Positions 30,955-39,880 of a stretch of 64,000 nucleotides of DNA are shown here, one piece after another. Below the pieces are notes generated by a model that searched no databases, had not been told where the DNA came from, and saw nothing but the letters and a program-made list of their open reading frames with translations. The translations under genes and the position numbers were made by a program. This DNA is from CAWFMO01 sp963817065. GTDB taxonomy: Bacteria > Actinomycetota > Thermoleophilia > Solirubrobacterales > 70-9. Numbering within the stretch: position 1 is the stretch's first letter; every line of letters begins with the position of its first letter. The stretch is taken from assembly GCA_963817065.1 (NCBI GenBank), contig CAWFMO010000001.1, positions 1 through 64,000 of the forward strand. The letters are read 5' to 3'.

Positions 30955-31740
30955 TCAGCCCAGCTGTCCAAGCGCGCGCTGCACGAGCAGCGGCAGCATC
31001 TGCTCCCGGTACCAGGCCGACGCGAGCGCGTCGGTCGGCAGGTCCAGTCCCTCGGCCGCGCGCGCCGCGGCGTCGGCGGCCGAGGCGCCGCCGGCGAGCG
31101 CCGACTCCACGCCGGTCAGCCGCTGCGAGCGGTCTCCGACGCCGGAGGCCGCGACGCGCACGCCGTCGGCGCCCGTGACGGCCGTCACCGCGAGCATCGT
31201 GTAGTGGTGCGTGTGCGGGCGGTCGAGGCGGGCATAGCCGAACGGCTGGCCCGACGGCACGTCGATCGAGAGCACGAGCCGCCCGGTGCCGCTCTCGAGG
31301 AACGCCGCGACGTCCTCGGTCGTCTCGCCGCCGGCGCCGGCCGACGTGATGCGCGCGCCGAGCGCGAGCAGCGGCGCCTGCAGGTCGCCGCGCGGCGCGG
31401 AGCCGCCGGCCGTCGCGCAGAGGTTGCCGCCGATCGTGCCGACCGCGCGGATCTCGCCGTCGGCGACGTGCCGCGCGGCCGTCACGAGCGGCTCGGGCGC
31501 GCCGGCGAGCTCGCCGACGGGCGTGGCGGCGCCGATGCGGACGACGCCGTTCGAGCTGTCGACGCCGCTCAGCCCGGCGCGGCCGACCATCAGCACGCGC
31601 TTGGGGCGCAGCCGGCCGTAGGTCAGCTCGGGCAGCAGGATCGTGCCTCCGCCCATGACCGTCACGCCCGCGCCGTCGCCGAACGCGGCGGCGGCCTCGG
31701 CGGGCGAGGTCGGCGTCAACAGTTCCGGTGGTGCGGTCAT
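30955..31740 (-). CDS. FAD-binding subunit of the first molybdenum hydroxylase
   Basis: About 261 residues, apparently intact. The FAD-binding domain shows VMGGGTILLPELTYG and AVGTIGGNLCATAGGSAPRGD, the two pyrophosphate-binding segments of the CoxM/XdhB family, followed by the CO dehydrogenase flavoprotein C-terminal domain. TTGGAGG ribosome site 6 bases before the ATG. Lies between the VOC gene and the 2Fe-2S gene. Confidence 0.9.
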   Translation of the reverse strand: MTAPPELLTPTSPAEAAAAFGDGAGVTVMGGGTILLPELTYGRLRPKRVLMVGRAGLSGVDSSNGVVRIGAATPVGELAGAPEPLVTAARHVADGEIRAVGTIGGNLCATAGGSAPRGDLQAPLLALGARITSAGAGGETTEDVAAFLESGTGRLVLSIDVPSGQPFGYARLDRPHTHHYTMLAVTAVTGADGVRVAASGVGDRSQRLTGVESALAGGASAADAAARAAEGLDLPTDALASAWYREQMLPLLVQRALGQLG

Positions 31741-31759
31741 CGCGCCTCCAAGAGAGAGT

Positions 31760-32214
31760 TCACAGGAAGAGCCGGGCGCCGGCGGTCTCGGGCCCCTGGG
31801 GAAGAGCTCCGTCAGCGGCTTGAGCTCGGGGATGTCGTCGGTCGTGTAGTCGCCCACGGGCCCGTTGATCTCGATCAGGTTGCCGCCCGGGTCGCGCAGG
31901 TAGAACTGCACGTTGCCGTCCTCGAGCACGCGCACGTGGTCGGTGAAGACCGGATCGATGACGCCGAGCTCCTGCGCGCGGCGGTAGACCGGGAGGATGT
32001 CGTCGACCGTGATGCCGAGGTGATGGCGCTTCGGCGCCTTGTCGTCCTCGGGGAAGATGTGCAGCTGGGTGTCGCCGAAGCGGAACCAGTCGACGCGGAA
32101 GCCGAAGTTCGGCGCCGGGAGGCGCTCCGCTCCGAAGAGCTCGATGTAGAAGCGCGCGGAGGCGTCCTGATCGGGCGAGGACACACTGACGTGGTTGATC
32201 CGAAGACCCGGCAT
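31760..32214 (-). CDS. VOC/glyoxalase-fold protein leading the molybdenum hydroxylase operon
   Basis: About 152 residues: MPGLRINHVSVSSPDQDAS, RHHLGITVDDILPVYRRA and RDPGGNLIEING, with His ligands at each half and a Glu near the end, typical of a vicinal oxygen chelate metalloenzyme. As printed the frame runs into the FAD gene; a one-base repair near 31793 gives a stop at 31760. TAGCAT (minus, 32222-32227) ends 7 bases before the ATG. First gene of the operon, so probably in the same pathway. Confidence 0.8.
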
Positions 32215-32230
32215 CGCCCGGATGCTAGAG

Positions 32231-32283
32231 CGTTCCGTCCGAGAATGCACCCGCCGGCGGATCGCGTTCCGGAGGACGGAACG
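32231..32283. promoter_or_regulatory. Candidate IclR-type operator, site 2
   Basis: A perfect palindrome CGTTCCG (32265-32271), 5-base spacer, CGGAACG (32277-32283), plus a further half-site CGTTCCG at 32231-32237 directly upstream of the VOC -10 box. The region also drives the divergent serine hydrolase (-10 TAGGAT, 32309-32314). Same GTTCCG-N5-CGGAAC form as at 17.2 and 42.3 kb. Confidence 0.65.
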
Positions 32284-32323
32284 GCGGGCGGTCACCGGTG
32301 CTCCGCACTAGGATCCCGCGAAC

Positions 32324-34093
32324 GTGGACGGCGACTTCACCGACTCCGGCCGCGCGGCGCGCGTGCGCGCCCTCGCCCCCGCCATCGACGCGCTCTTCGC
32401 CGACGCGCTCGGCGAGCTCGGCGCGCCGGGACTCGCCTACGGCATCGCGCTCGACGGCGAGCTCCTGCACTCCGGCGGCTGCGGCGCGCGCGATCTCGAG
32501 TCGGGCGAGGCTCCCGACGCCGACACGGCCTTCCGCATCTGCTCGATGACGAAGAGCTTCATGGCGATGGCCGTGCTCTCGCTGCGCGACGAGGGCCGGC
32601 TCGACATCGACGCGCCGCTCGGCGACGTCGTCGCCGAGCTCGCGCCGCTGGCCGAGGCCGGCCCCGACGCGCCGCCGGTGACGGTGCGCCAGCTGCTGAC
32701 GATGGACGCCGGCCTGCCGCAGGACGACCCCTGGGCCGACCGCCTGATGGCCGAGGACACCGCGTGGGTGACCCGGACGCTGTTCGCGCGCGGCGCGACG
32801 CGCTCGCGCGCGCCCGGCACGGCGTTCGAGTACTCGAACTACAGCTGGGCCGCGCTCGGGCGCGTCGTCGCGAGCTCACCGGCCGGCGCCTCCAGGACGT
32901 CGTGCGCGAGCGCGTGCTCGATCCGCTCGCGCTGACCTCGACGGTCTGGAGCGCCGGCGACCTGCCGCCGCAGCGGATCGCGACCGGGTACCGCCCGGCC
33001 GGCGACGGCTTCACGGCGGAGGTGCCGCTGGCCGACGGCGGCGACTTCGCGGCGCTCGGCGGCCTCTACAGCACGGTGCGCGACCTCGCGCGCTGGAGCG
33101 GCGTCTTCCTCGACGCCGAGCCGCCGCGCGGCTGCTCCCGAGCGCGCGCCCGTGAGCCGCGCGACGCTGCGCGAGATGCAGCGGGCGCGCAGCGCGTTCG
33201 CGCCCGGCGTCGAGTGGCCGTCGCTGGCCGAGCCGCCCGGCGTGATCGCGGGCGGCTACGGCTACGGCCTGATGATCTGGCACGAGCGCGACGGGCAGCG
33301 GCACGTCGGTCACCCGGGCGGCCTGCCCGGCTACGGCACGCTGATGCGCTGGGTGCCCGAGCTCGGGCTGAGCGCGATCCTGCTCGCGAACGTGACCTAC
33401 GCGAAGTGCGAGCTGCCCGCTGCGCCGCGCGCTCGAGCTGGTCGCGCGCGAGGCCGCGCTGCCGCGCCGCGTCATCCGCGCGGACGCCGGCCTGCTCGCC
33501 GCGCGCGACGCGGTCGACGGTCTGGTCGCGCGCTGGGACGACGACGCGGCGGCCGCGCTGTTCTCGCCCAACGTCGACCTCGACCGCCCGCTCGCGGAGC
33601 GGCGCGCCGAGCTCGAGCGGCTGCGCGAGCGCCACGGAGCGCTCGCGCGCGACGGCGAGTTCGAGCCCGAGGACGCGCTGCGCGGCCGCTGGCGCCTGCG
33701 CGGCGAGCGCGGCCACGTCGAGCTCGACATCACGATGGCGCCGACGGTGCCGCCGCTCGTGCAGACGCTCGGCGTCGAGTCGGTGCTGCCGCCCTCGGGC
33801 CTGCTCGCGACGCTCGCCGCAGCGGCCGTCGACGTCCTCGCGAGCGAGCCGCGCCTCGAGGCGCTCGGCGCGCTGCTCTCACCCGCGCGCCGACGCCGCG
33901 GAGGCGCTGCGCGGGTTGCAGGTGGCGGCGGCGCTGTACGGGCCGTTCGGCGACCCCGAGCCGGTCGCCGGCGACGGCGAGACGAGCGACGACGCTGCGC
34001 CTGCCGAGCGAGCGCGGCGCCGTCGACCTCGAGCTCGAGCTCGACGCCGGGAGCGGGCGCCTCGCGCGCGTCGTGCTGCGCCCCGCGTCCTGA
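32324..34093 (+). CDS. Serine hydrolase, beta-lactamase/class C-like family
   Basis: About 590 residues. The N-terminal domain has the nucleophile motif SMTKSF (SxxK), the YxN motif in EYSNYSWA and an HPGGLPGYG motif, as in penicillin-binding-protein-like esterases and D-aminopeptidases. The last ~200 residues form an additional, mostly beta domain. No clear signal peptide, so a cytosolic esterase or peptidase is likely. Frame breaks near 32860-32890, 33130-33150, 33420, 33885 and 33990. Its TAGGAT -10 box is 9 bases before the GTG. Confidence 0.8.
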
Positions 34094-34118
34094 GGCGAGC
34101 GGCGCGCGATCTGACGTC

Positions 34119-34147
34119 GCCCAACTCGGGGTCAGACCCGGAGTGGG
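34119..34147. repeat. REP palindrome, left flank of the RAYT gene
   Basis: CCCAACTC...GGGTCAGACCC...GAGTGGGG imperfect palindrome with central A, so in inverted orientation relative to the two copies at 34.97-35.05 kb, which have a central T. It contains the TGA stop codon of the RAYT gene. Confidence 0.75.
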
Positions 34148-34873
34148 GCGGCGAGCCGTCGGTTGAGCGTGCGGCGGCTTACGCCGAGATGCTCCGCGAT
34201 GGCCGCTCGGCTGTAGCCGGCCGCATTGCGCTCGCGCGATCGCGGCGCTGAGAACCTCCACCCAGCAGCGCTCGCGAGCAACGGCCGCGGCGGCGATTGA
34301 CGGAACCCGTTGTCGTCGAGAATGGCCCGAATCGACTCCCCGGGCGACCCACTCGACGTACGCGTCGGTACCACCGAGCATGCCGGTGGACTCCGCGGTG
34401 TCGACGAAACCACGGGCACAGGCGATCAGCCCCGCTGGTCGCCGCGTAACTCGACCATCGCCAATCGCCACGGCGCGCGGCAGAGGCCAGCACGCACGGG
34501 GTTGAGCGGTACATAGCGCACAAGCTCGAGGAAATACTGATCATCCTCGACGAGTCTCGACCCGAACCGGCCCTGGAAGAGATGCCCGGAGCGCTCGTGC
34601 CGTCGGTTGAACGACTGCGCGCGGCAGGTTGCCAAACCAGTGCATCGCCCGCGACAGGTTCCCGAGCTGCAGACGTCACCAGGACAGTGCGCGTGATTCG
34701 GGAGCCAGCACCACGCGTGGCACACGAGTTCGAATCGCACCTTGGTGCGCTCGAGCAGAAACAGCGCGTGGTCATGGTCGGCGTCATCGACGGCGATGGC
34801 GGAGCGAGCGTTCCCGCGAATGAAGATGTGATGAATGGCGCCTCGGGTAGTCGAGTCTTCGTCGCCTCGGCAT
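34132..34873 (-). CDS. REP-associated tyrosine transposase (RAYT, Y1/IS200-like)
   Basis: About 245 residues after frame repair. It starts MPRRRRLDYPGAIHHIFIRG, has the HUH-type metal motif in LPNHAH, then NRRHERSGHLFQGRFGSRLV and the catalytic-tyrosine helix YFLELVRYVPLNPVRAGL. A C-terminal helix-turn-helix (YSRAAIAEHLGVSRRTLNRRL, given in part) is present. RAYTs bind and cut REP palindromes as single strands. The stop codon is inside the left REP element. Base composition is lower in GC than its neighbours, suggesting horizontal origin. Several frame breaks mean it may be inactive or only mis-sequenced. Confidence 0.85.
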
Positions 34874-34972
34874 CACGAGAACCTGTCAGGTGCCATCGCG
34901 GACTCGTCTGCACCGTGCTGCACCAACTGTGTGTCGCGAGCGAGCGGCGAGCCGACCCGGCGTGCGCACTAT

Positions 34973-35003
34973 GCCCAGGTCGGGGTCTGACCCCGAGTTG
35001 GGC
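34973..35003. repeat. REP palindrome, right flank copy 1
   Basis: GCCCAGGT / GGGGTCTGACCCC / GAGTTGGGC, a near-perfect palindrome with a central T. The two right-hand copies are 18 bases apart and in the same orientation. Confidence 0.8.
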
Positions 35004-35021
35004 ACCGGCGTCGCGCAACAT

Positions 35022-35050
35022 GCCCAACTCGGGGTCTGACCCCGAGTTGG
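35022..35050. repeat. REP palindrome, right flank copy 2
   Basis: CCCAACTC / GGGGTCTGACCCC / GAGTTGG, central T. The arms extend to 14 bases and pair perfectly. It abuts the 3' end of the converging MFS gene, whose frame reads into it. Confidence 0.8.
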
Positions 35051-35054
35051 CGCC

Positions 35055-36260
35055 TACATGGCGCTTGCGGCTCTCCGTGCGCACGCCGCGGGCGAGCCGC
35101 GCGGGCGAGCAGGACGCGCCGCAGACGAGGCTGAGCACCGCCGCCAGCGCGATCACCCAGAGGCCGGCCGTCGAACGAGCCGGTGACGTCGCGCAGCGCA
35201 CCGAGCGCGAGCGGGGCGAGCGCGCCGATGCAGTAGCCGATCCCGAGCATCATCCCGACGACGCCCGCGACCTGCTCGGGGCGGTCGGCGGCGTCGAGCG
35301 GCAGCGTCATCATCAGCGGGAAGATCGCGCCGTTGCCGCAGCCGGTCACGCACGCCCAGAGCAGCGCGTGCGACGGGATCGAGCGCGATCCCGATCGCAC
35401 CCGCCGCATAGAAGACGCACGGCGGGACGAGCAGCGTGCGCCGCGACCAGTGGAAGCGGTCGCCGACGAGCGTCACGAGGACCGACGTGACGATCGCGAA
35501 GGTGTTGATCACGAGCACGAGCTGGCCGGCGCGGCGCTCCGACCAGCCGTGCTCGGTGAACGCGTCGGGCAGCCAGGCCGCGTAGCCGTAGTAGACGAAG
35601 GCGAGGTCGACGCGAAGAGCGAGACGAGCAGCCACGCGACGGGCTTGCGGAGCGGGAAGTGCGCGCGCTTGCCGACCGGGCGCGGCCCGCCGCCGTGCGT
35701 CGCCACGAGCCACCAGCGCGAGCGAGGCGGCGGCCGCGAGCGAGAAGACGAGCATCGGCGCGCGCCACGAGTCGCCGGCGTCGGCGAGCGGCACCGAGAG
35801 CCCGGCGGCGATCGCCGCGCCGATCTGGATGCCGCTCGCGTAGACGCCCGTGACGAGCACCGGGCGGTCGGCGAAGCGCTCCTTGACGGCGACGACCATG
35901 AGCGCGTTGCCGAGGCCCATGCCGATGCCGATCGGGCACCGTCAGCGCGATCGCGGCGAAGGCGCCGGGCAGGACCGAGCGCCCGATGCCGCCGACGGCG
36001 ATCAGCGCGAGCGCGACCGTGACCGCGCGGATGGCGCCGACGCGCGCGGCGAGCGGCGCCGCGGCGGGCGCGAAGACGCCCATGCCGATCACGGGGATGG
36101 CCCCGAGCAGCGCCGCGACCGAGTGGCTGATGCCGAGCGCGTCCTGCGCGCGCGGCAGCACGGGGCCGAGGCCGACGAGCTGCGGGCGCAGCGTCAGCGC
36201 GGCGAGCGCGACCGCGACGAGCAGGCCGATGCGGCCGCGCAGCGCGCCCTCGGCGCTCAC
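35055..36260 (-). CDS. Major facilitator superfamily transporter
   Basis: About 395 residues with roughly 12 membrane spans: GRIGLLVAVALAALTLRPQL, GLGPVLPRAQDALG, GMGLGNALMVVAVKERF and a conserved ATGVYASGIQIGAA-type region, resembling the cyanate/organic anion (CynX) group. The GTG overlaps the stop of the enoyl-CoA hydratase gene. Frame breaks near 35165, 35375, 35610, 35700 and 35935. As printed its last frame continues into the REP elements; a one-base repair near 35057 would end it with a TAG. Substrate unknown, perhaps the acid activated by the ligase in this operon. Confidence 0.8.
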
Positions 36261-37038
36261 CGGTCCTCGTACCGCGGCTTCCGCTTCTCGACGAACGCCG
36301 CGACGCCCTCGGCGAAGTCGTGCGTGCCGCGCAGCAGGCCGTAGGCGAGGCCCTCGGCCTCCATCGCGACCGAGAGCGGCGCGTCCTGCGCCGTGCCGAT
36401 CACGCGCTTGGCGGTGCGCAGCGCGAGCGCCGGGCGCGCCGCGAGCTCGTCGGCGAGGCTCGCGACGGCGGCGCCGAGATCGGCGCGCGGCACGACCTCG
36501 CAGAGCAGGCCCCAGGCCTGCGCCTCGGCGGCCGAGACGCGCCGGCCGCGCATGACGACGTCCTTCGTGCGCGAGACGCCGATCATCTTCACGAGCCGCG
36601 AGGCGCCGCCGGAGCCCGGGATCATCCCCAGCGTGAGCTCGGGCAGCGCGAGCTGCGACGTCGTCGCTCGCGACGCGGAAGTCGCAGGCCAGCGCGAGCT
36701 CGAGGCCGACGCCGAAGCAGTAGCCGTGCAGCTGCGCGATCACGGGCTTCGGGCAGCGCTCCGGGCGCGGCCACGTTGACGTGCAGGTGCGAGAGCGTCT
36801 CGGCGTCGCGCTCCATGAACATGCCGACGTCGCCGCCGGCCGTGAACGCCTGCTCGCCCGCGCCGCGCAGGACGACCACGCGCACGGCGTCGTCGCCGCC
36901 GAGCTCGCCGAAGACCTGCGCGAGCTCGTCGCGCGCGCCCATGCTGACGCGGTTGAACTTCTCGGGCACGTCGAGCGTGATCGTCGCGACGCCCCGGTCG
37001 GTCTCGCGCGCGACGCGGAAGCCGTCGTACTCGGTCAT
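36257..37038 (-). CDS. Enoyl-CoA hydratase/isomerase family protein
   Basis: About 260 residues, crotonase fold: oxyanion-hole segments FTAGGDVGMF and HGYCFGVGLELALACDF, and PGSGGASRLVKMIG in the second half, where enoyl-CoA hydratases carry a catalytic Glu but this sequence shows Gly-Ser-Gly. It therefore may be a related hydrolase, isomerase or lyase acting on a CoA thioester. Its ATG overlaps the ligase stop. Frame breaks near 36660 and 36760. Confidence 0.83.
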
Positions 37039-38543
37039 GTCGTTCCCTCCGTCGTGCGCAGCAGGCGGCGCAGGAGCTTGCCCGACGCGCTCTTCGGCAG
37101 CGCGTCGACGAAACGGTAGTCGCGCGGGCGCTTGAAGCGCGCGAGCGTCGGCGAGGCGAGGCAGTGCGCGTCGAGCGCGTCGGCGCGTGACCTCGCCCGC
37201 GCACGACGACGTAGGCGACGACGCGCTGGCCGAGGCGCTCGTCCGGCTCGCCGACGACGGCGGCCTCGTCCACGCCGGGGTGGCGCACGAGCCACTCCTC
37301 GATCTCGAGCGGGTGCACGTTCTCGCCGCCCGAGACGATCATGTCGTCGATGCGGCCGACGAGGTAGAGGTCGCCGTCGGCGTCGAGCTGGCCGAGATCG
37401 CCGGGGAAGTACCAGCCGTCCCTGATCTGGCGCGCGTCGGCGTCGGGCCGGTTCCAGTAGCCCGAGAAGGCCTCGTCGCTCGAGAGCGCGCACGCGACCT
37501 GGCCCGACCTCGCCCGGGGCGACCTGCGTCGGCGGGCGACGCGCCGGGCACGGGCTCGACGAGGCGGATGCGCGCGTTCAGCGCCGGCGCGGCCCGCGCA
37601 GCCGGGCTTGGCGCGCTGGTCGCCGTGGATCGTGAACGTGTAGATCTCGGTCGAGCCGTAGTGGTTGACGAACGCCTCGGGCGCGAAGGCCTCGACGCAG
37701 CGCTCGACGAGCACGCCCGTCATCGGCGCGCCGGCATAGGCCAGCGCGCGCACGCTCGAGACGTCGCGCGGCCGCTCGCGCTGCGCCGCGACGAGGTCGT
37801 GGAAGAGCGTCGGCGCGAGGTAGAGCGAGGTCAGGCGCTCGCGCTCGACCGCATCCAGCGCGGCGCCCGCGCGGAACTCCGGCTGGCTGCAGAAGACGCC
37901 GCCGCAGCGCGCTCGCGGCGAGCAGGGAGCGCATGCCCATCGTGTGGTACAGCGGCATGACGCCGAGCGTGCGGTCGCCGGGCCGCAGCTCGAGCTGCAC
38001 GAGCTGCGCGAGCGCCGCCGAGCGCTCGGCGCGGTGCGAGCGCGGCACGCCCTTCGGCCGCCCGGTCGTGCCCGAGGTGTAGAGCATCAGCGCCGGCTCG
38101 CGCTCGTCGGCGCGCGAGGGCTCGGCCGGGCCCTCGCCGCCGGCCAGCGGCTCGCCCGCCGGCGCGTCGGCGATCGCGATCAGCGGCGTGCCGGGCACGG
38201 CCGCGGCCGCCTCGGCCGAGGCGCCCTCGATCGCCAGGACGCGCGCGCCGCAGTCGCTCACGCAGTAGGTCAGCTCGTCGGGCCGCAGCCGCCAGTTGAG
38301 CGGCACGAAGACCGCGCCGAGCCACTGCGACGCCCAGTACAGGACGGCCGTCTCGATGCGGTTCTTGAGCGCCGCGGCGACGCGGTCGCCCGGGCCGACG
38401 CCGAGCGCGGCGCAGCCCGCCGGCCGCCGAGCGCGCGCGCGTCGAGCAGCTCGGCGTAGCGTCGCGCGCTGCTCGCCGTCGACGATCGCGAGCGCCTCGG
38501 GGTGGCGCTCGGCGCAGGCCAGCAGGTGCTCGCCGAGGTTCAC
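37035..38543 (-). CDS. AMP-forming acyl-CoA synthetase (ligase)
   Basis: About 500 residues of the ANL superfamily: P-loop motif YTSGTTGRPKGV, YHTMGMR, NHYGSTEIYTF, the hinge GDLGQLDADGDLYLVGRIDD and the C-terminal lysine in LPKSASGKLLRR. It activates a carboxylic acid to the CoA thioester with ATP. Short, near the size of benzoate/4-hydroxybenzoate or fatty-acid ligases, but substrate residues cannot be read. GTG overlaps the 2Fe-2S gene stop. Frame breaks near 37190, 37510, 37600, 37915 and 38420. Confidence 0.87.
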
Positions 38544-39007
38544 GCGCCGCTCCCCGCGACCTCGGCGATGGCGTCCACGATCGTCTCGTAGCCCGTGCAG
38601 CGGCAGAGGTGGCCGGAGAGCAGCTCCTCGATCTCGCGCCGCGTCGGCGTCCCGCCGGCCGCGAGCAGCTCGGCCGCGCTCATGAGGATGCCGGGCGTGC
38701 AGAAGCCGCACTGCAGCGCGTGGTGGCGCCGGAACGCGTCCTGCAGCGCCGAGAGCGGGCCCTCGGGCTCGGCGAGCGCCTCGACGGTCTCGACGCGGCA
38801 GCCCTCGGCCTGCGCCGCGAGCATCAGGCAGGAGCGCACGGCGCGGCCGTCGAGCCGCACCGTGCAGGCGCCGCAGACGCCGTGCTCGCAGCCGACGTGC
38901 GTGCCGCGCAGGCCGAGCGAGTGGCGCAGGAAGTCGGAGAGCAGCAGGCGGTCGTCGACGTGCTCGTGCACGCTGCGGCCGTTGACGGTGAGCGCGAGCT
39001 CCCTCAC
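38540..39007 (-). CDS. 2Fe-2S subunit of the second molybdenum hydroxylase
   Basis: About 155 residues, no frame break. First cluster GCEHGVCGACTVRLDG with a later Cys (RSCLML); second cluster CGFCTPGILMSAA and CRCTGYETIV. Start GTG overlaps the FAD gene stop and its stop overlaps the ligase start. Carries electrons between the Mo and FAD subunits. Confidence 0.92.
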   Translation of the reverse strand: MRELALTVNGRSVHEHVDDRLLLSDFLRHSLGLRGTHVGCEHGVCGACTVRLDGRAVRSCLMLAAQAEGCRVETVEALAEPEGPLSALQDAFRRHHALQCGFCTPGILMSAAELLAAGGTPTRREIEELLSGHLCRCTGYETIVDAIAEVAGSGA

Positions 39008-39880
39008 GTCGCCGCCGCCATGGCGTAGGCGCGCTCGGCGCTGCGCGCCGGCGAGCACGCCCGTGAGGTGCCGCCGGTACTCGGCCGAGGCGTGCATGCC
39101 GTCGCTCGGGTCGACGGCCGCGCGCGCCTCGTCGGCGGCCGCCGCGAGCGCCTCGGGCTCGCAGCGCGAGCCCGACGAGCGCGCGCTCGGCCGCGTGCAG
39201 GCGCACGGGCCGGTCGGACACCGCGGCCGCGCCGAGCCGGGCCTCCGCGACGACGCCGTCCGCGACGCGCAGCGCGCAGGCGACGGCGCACACGGCGTAG
39301 TCGCCGTGGCGCGGCGCGACCTCGGCGAAGCCCGAGCCCCAGCCGGCGCCGGTGACCGGGAAGCGCACCTCGGTCACGATCTCGTCGGGCTCGAGGCAGC
39401 TCGTCAGGTGCGAGACGAAGAACTCGTCCGGCGGGCACGAGGCGCGCGCCCGCCGGCCCGGTCACCTCGACCTCGCCGGCCGAGCGTCTGCAGCAGCAGC
39501 GGCAGCTCGGCCGCGGCGTCGGCATGCGCGATCGAGCCGCCGACCGTGCCGCGGTTGCGCGTCGCCACGTGCCCGACGTAGGGCAGCGCGAGCGCGAGCA
39601 GCGGGCAGGCGGCGAGCGCCGCGGCGTGGCGCTCGAGGTCGCGCTGCGAGCACAGCGCGCCGACGCGCACGCTCGCCGTCGGCGACCTCGATCGCCGCGA
39701 GCCCGGCGAGCTGGTTGAGGTCGACGAGCACCGCCGGGCGCCGCGAGCCGGAAGTTGAGCATGCGGCACGAGGCTCTGCCCGCCCGCGATGACCTTGGCG
39801 TCGTCGCCGTGCTCGGCCAGCAGCGCGAGCGCCTCCTCGAGCGAGCGCGGGCGCTCGAGCCGGAGCGGCGAGGGCTTCAG
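39004..39880 (-). CDS. FAD-binding subunit of the second molybdenum hydroxylase
   Basis: About 290 residues: KPSPLRLERPRSLEEALALL at the start, pyrophosphate motifs VIAGGQSLVPMLNFRLA and TRNRGTVGGSIAHADAAAEL, and a flavoprotein C-terminal domain ending AMAAAT. As printed there is no ATG or GTG before KPSP; the codon there is CTG and the frame is continuous with the end of the molybdenum subunit. Either a CTG start, a base error, or a true fusion. Frame breaks near 39060, 39165, 39450-39480, 39665 and 39740. Confidence 0.82.

Noticed and set aside
30934..34251. A plus-strand open frame of about 1100 codons
   Set aside because: Its first part is the complement of the FAD-subunit and VOC genes and the rest is a wrong frame of the serine hydrolase; the composition is Arg/Ala-rich with no motifs.
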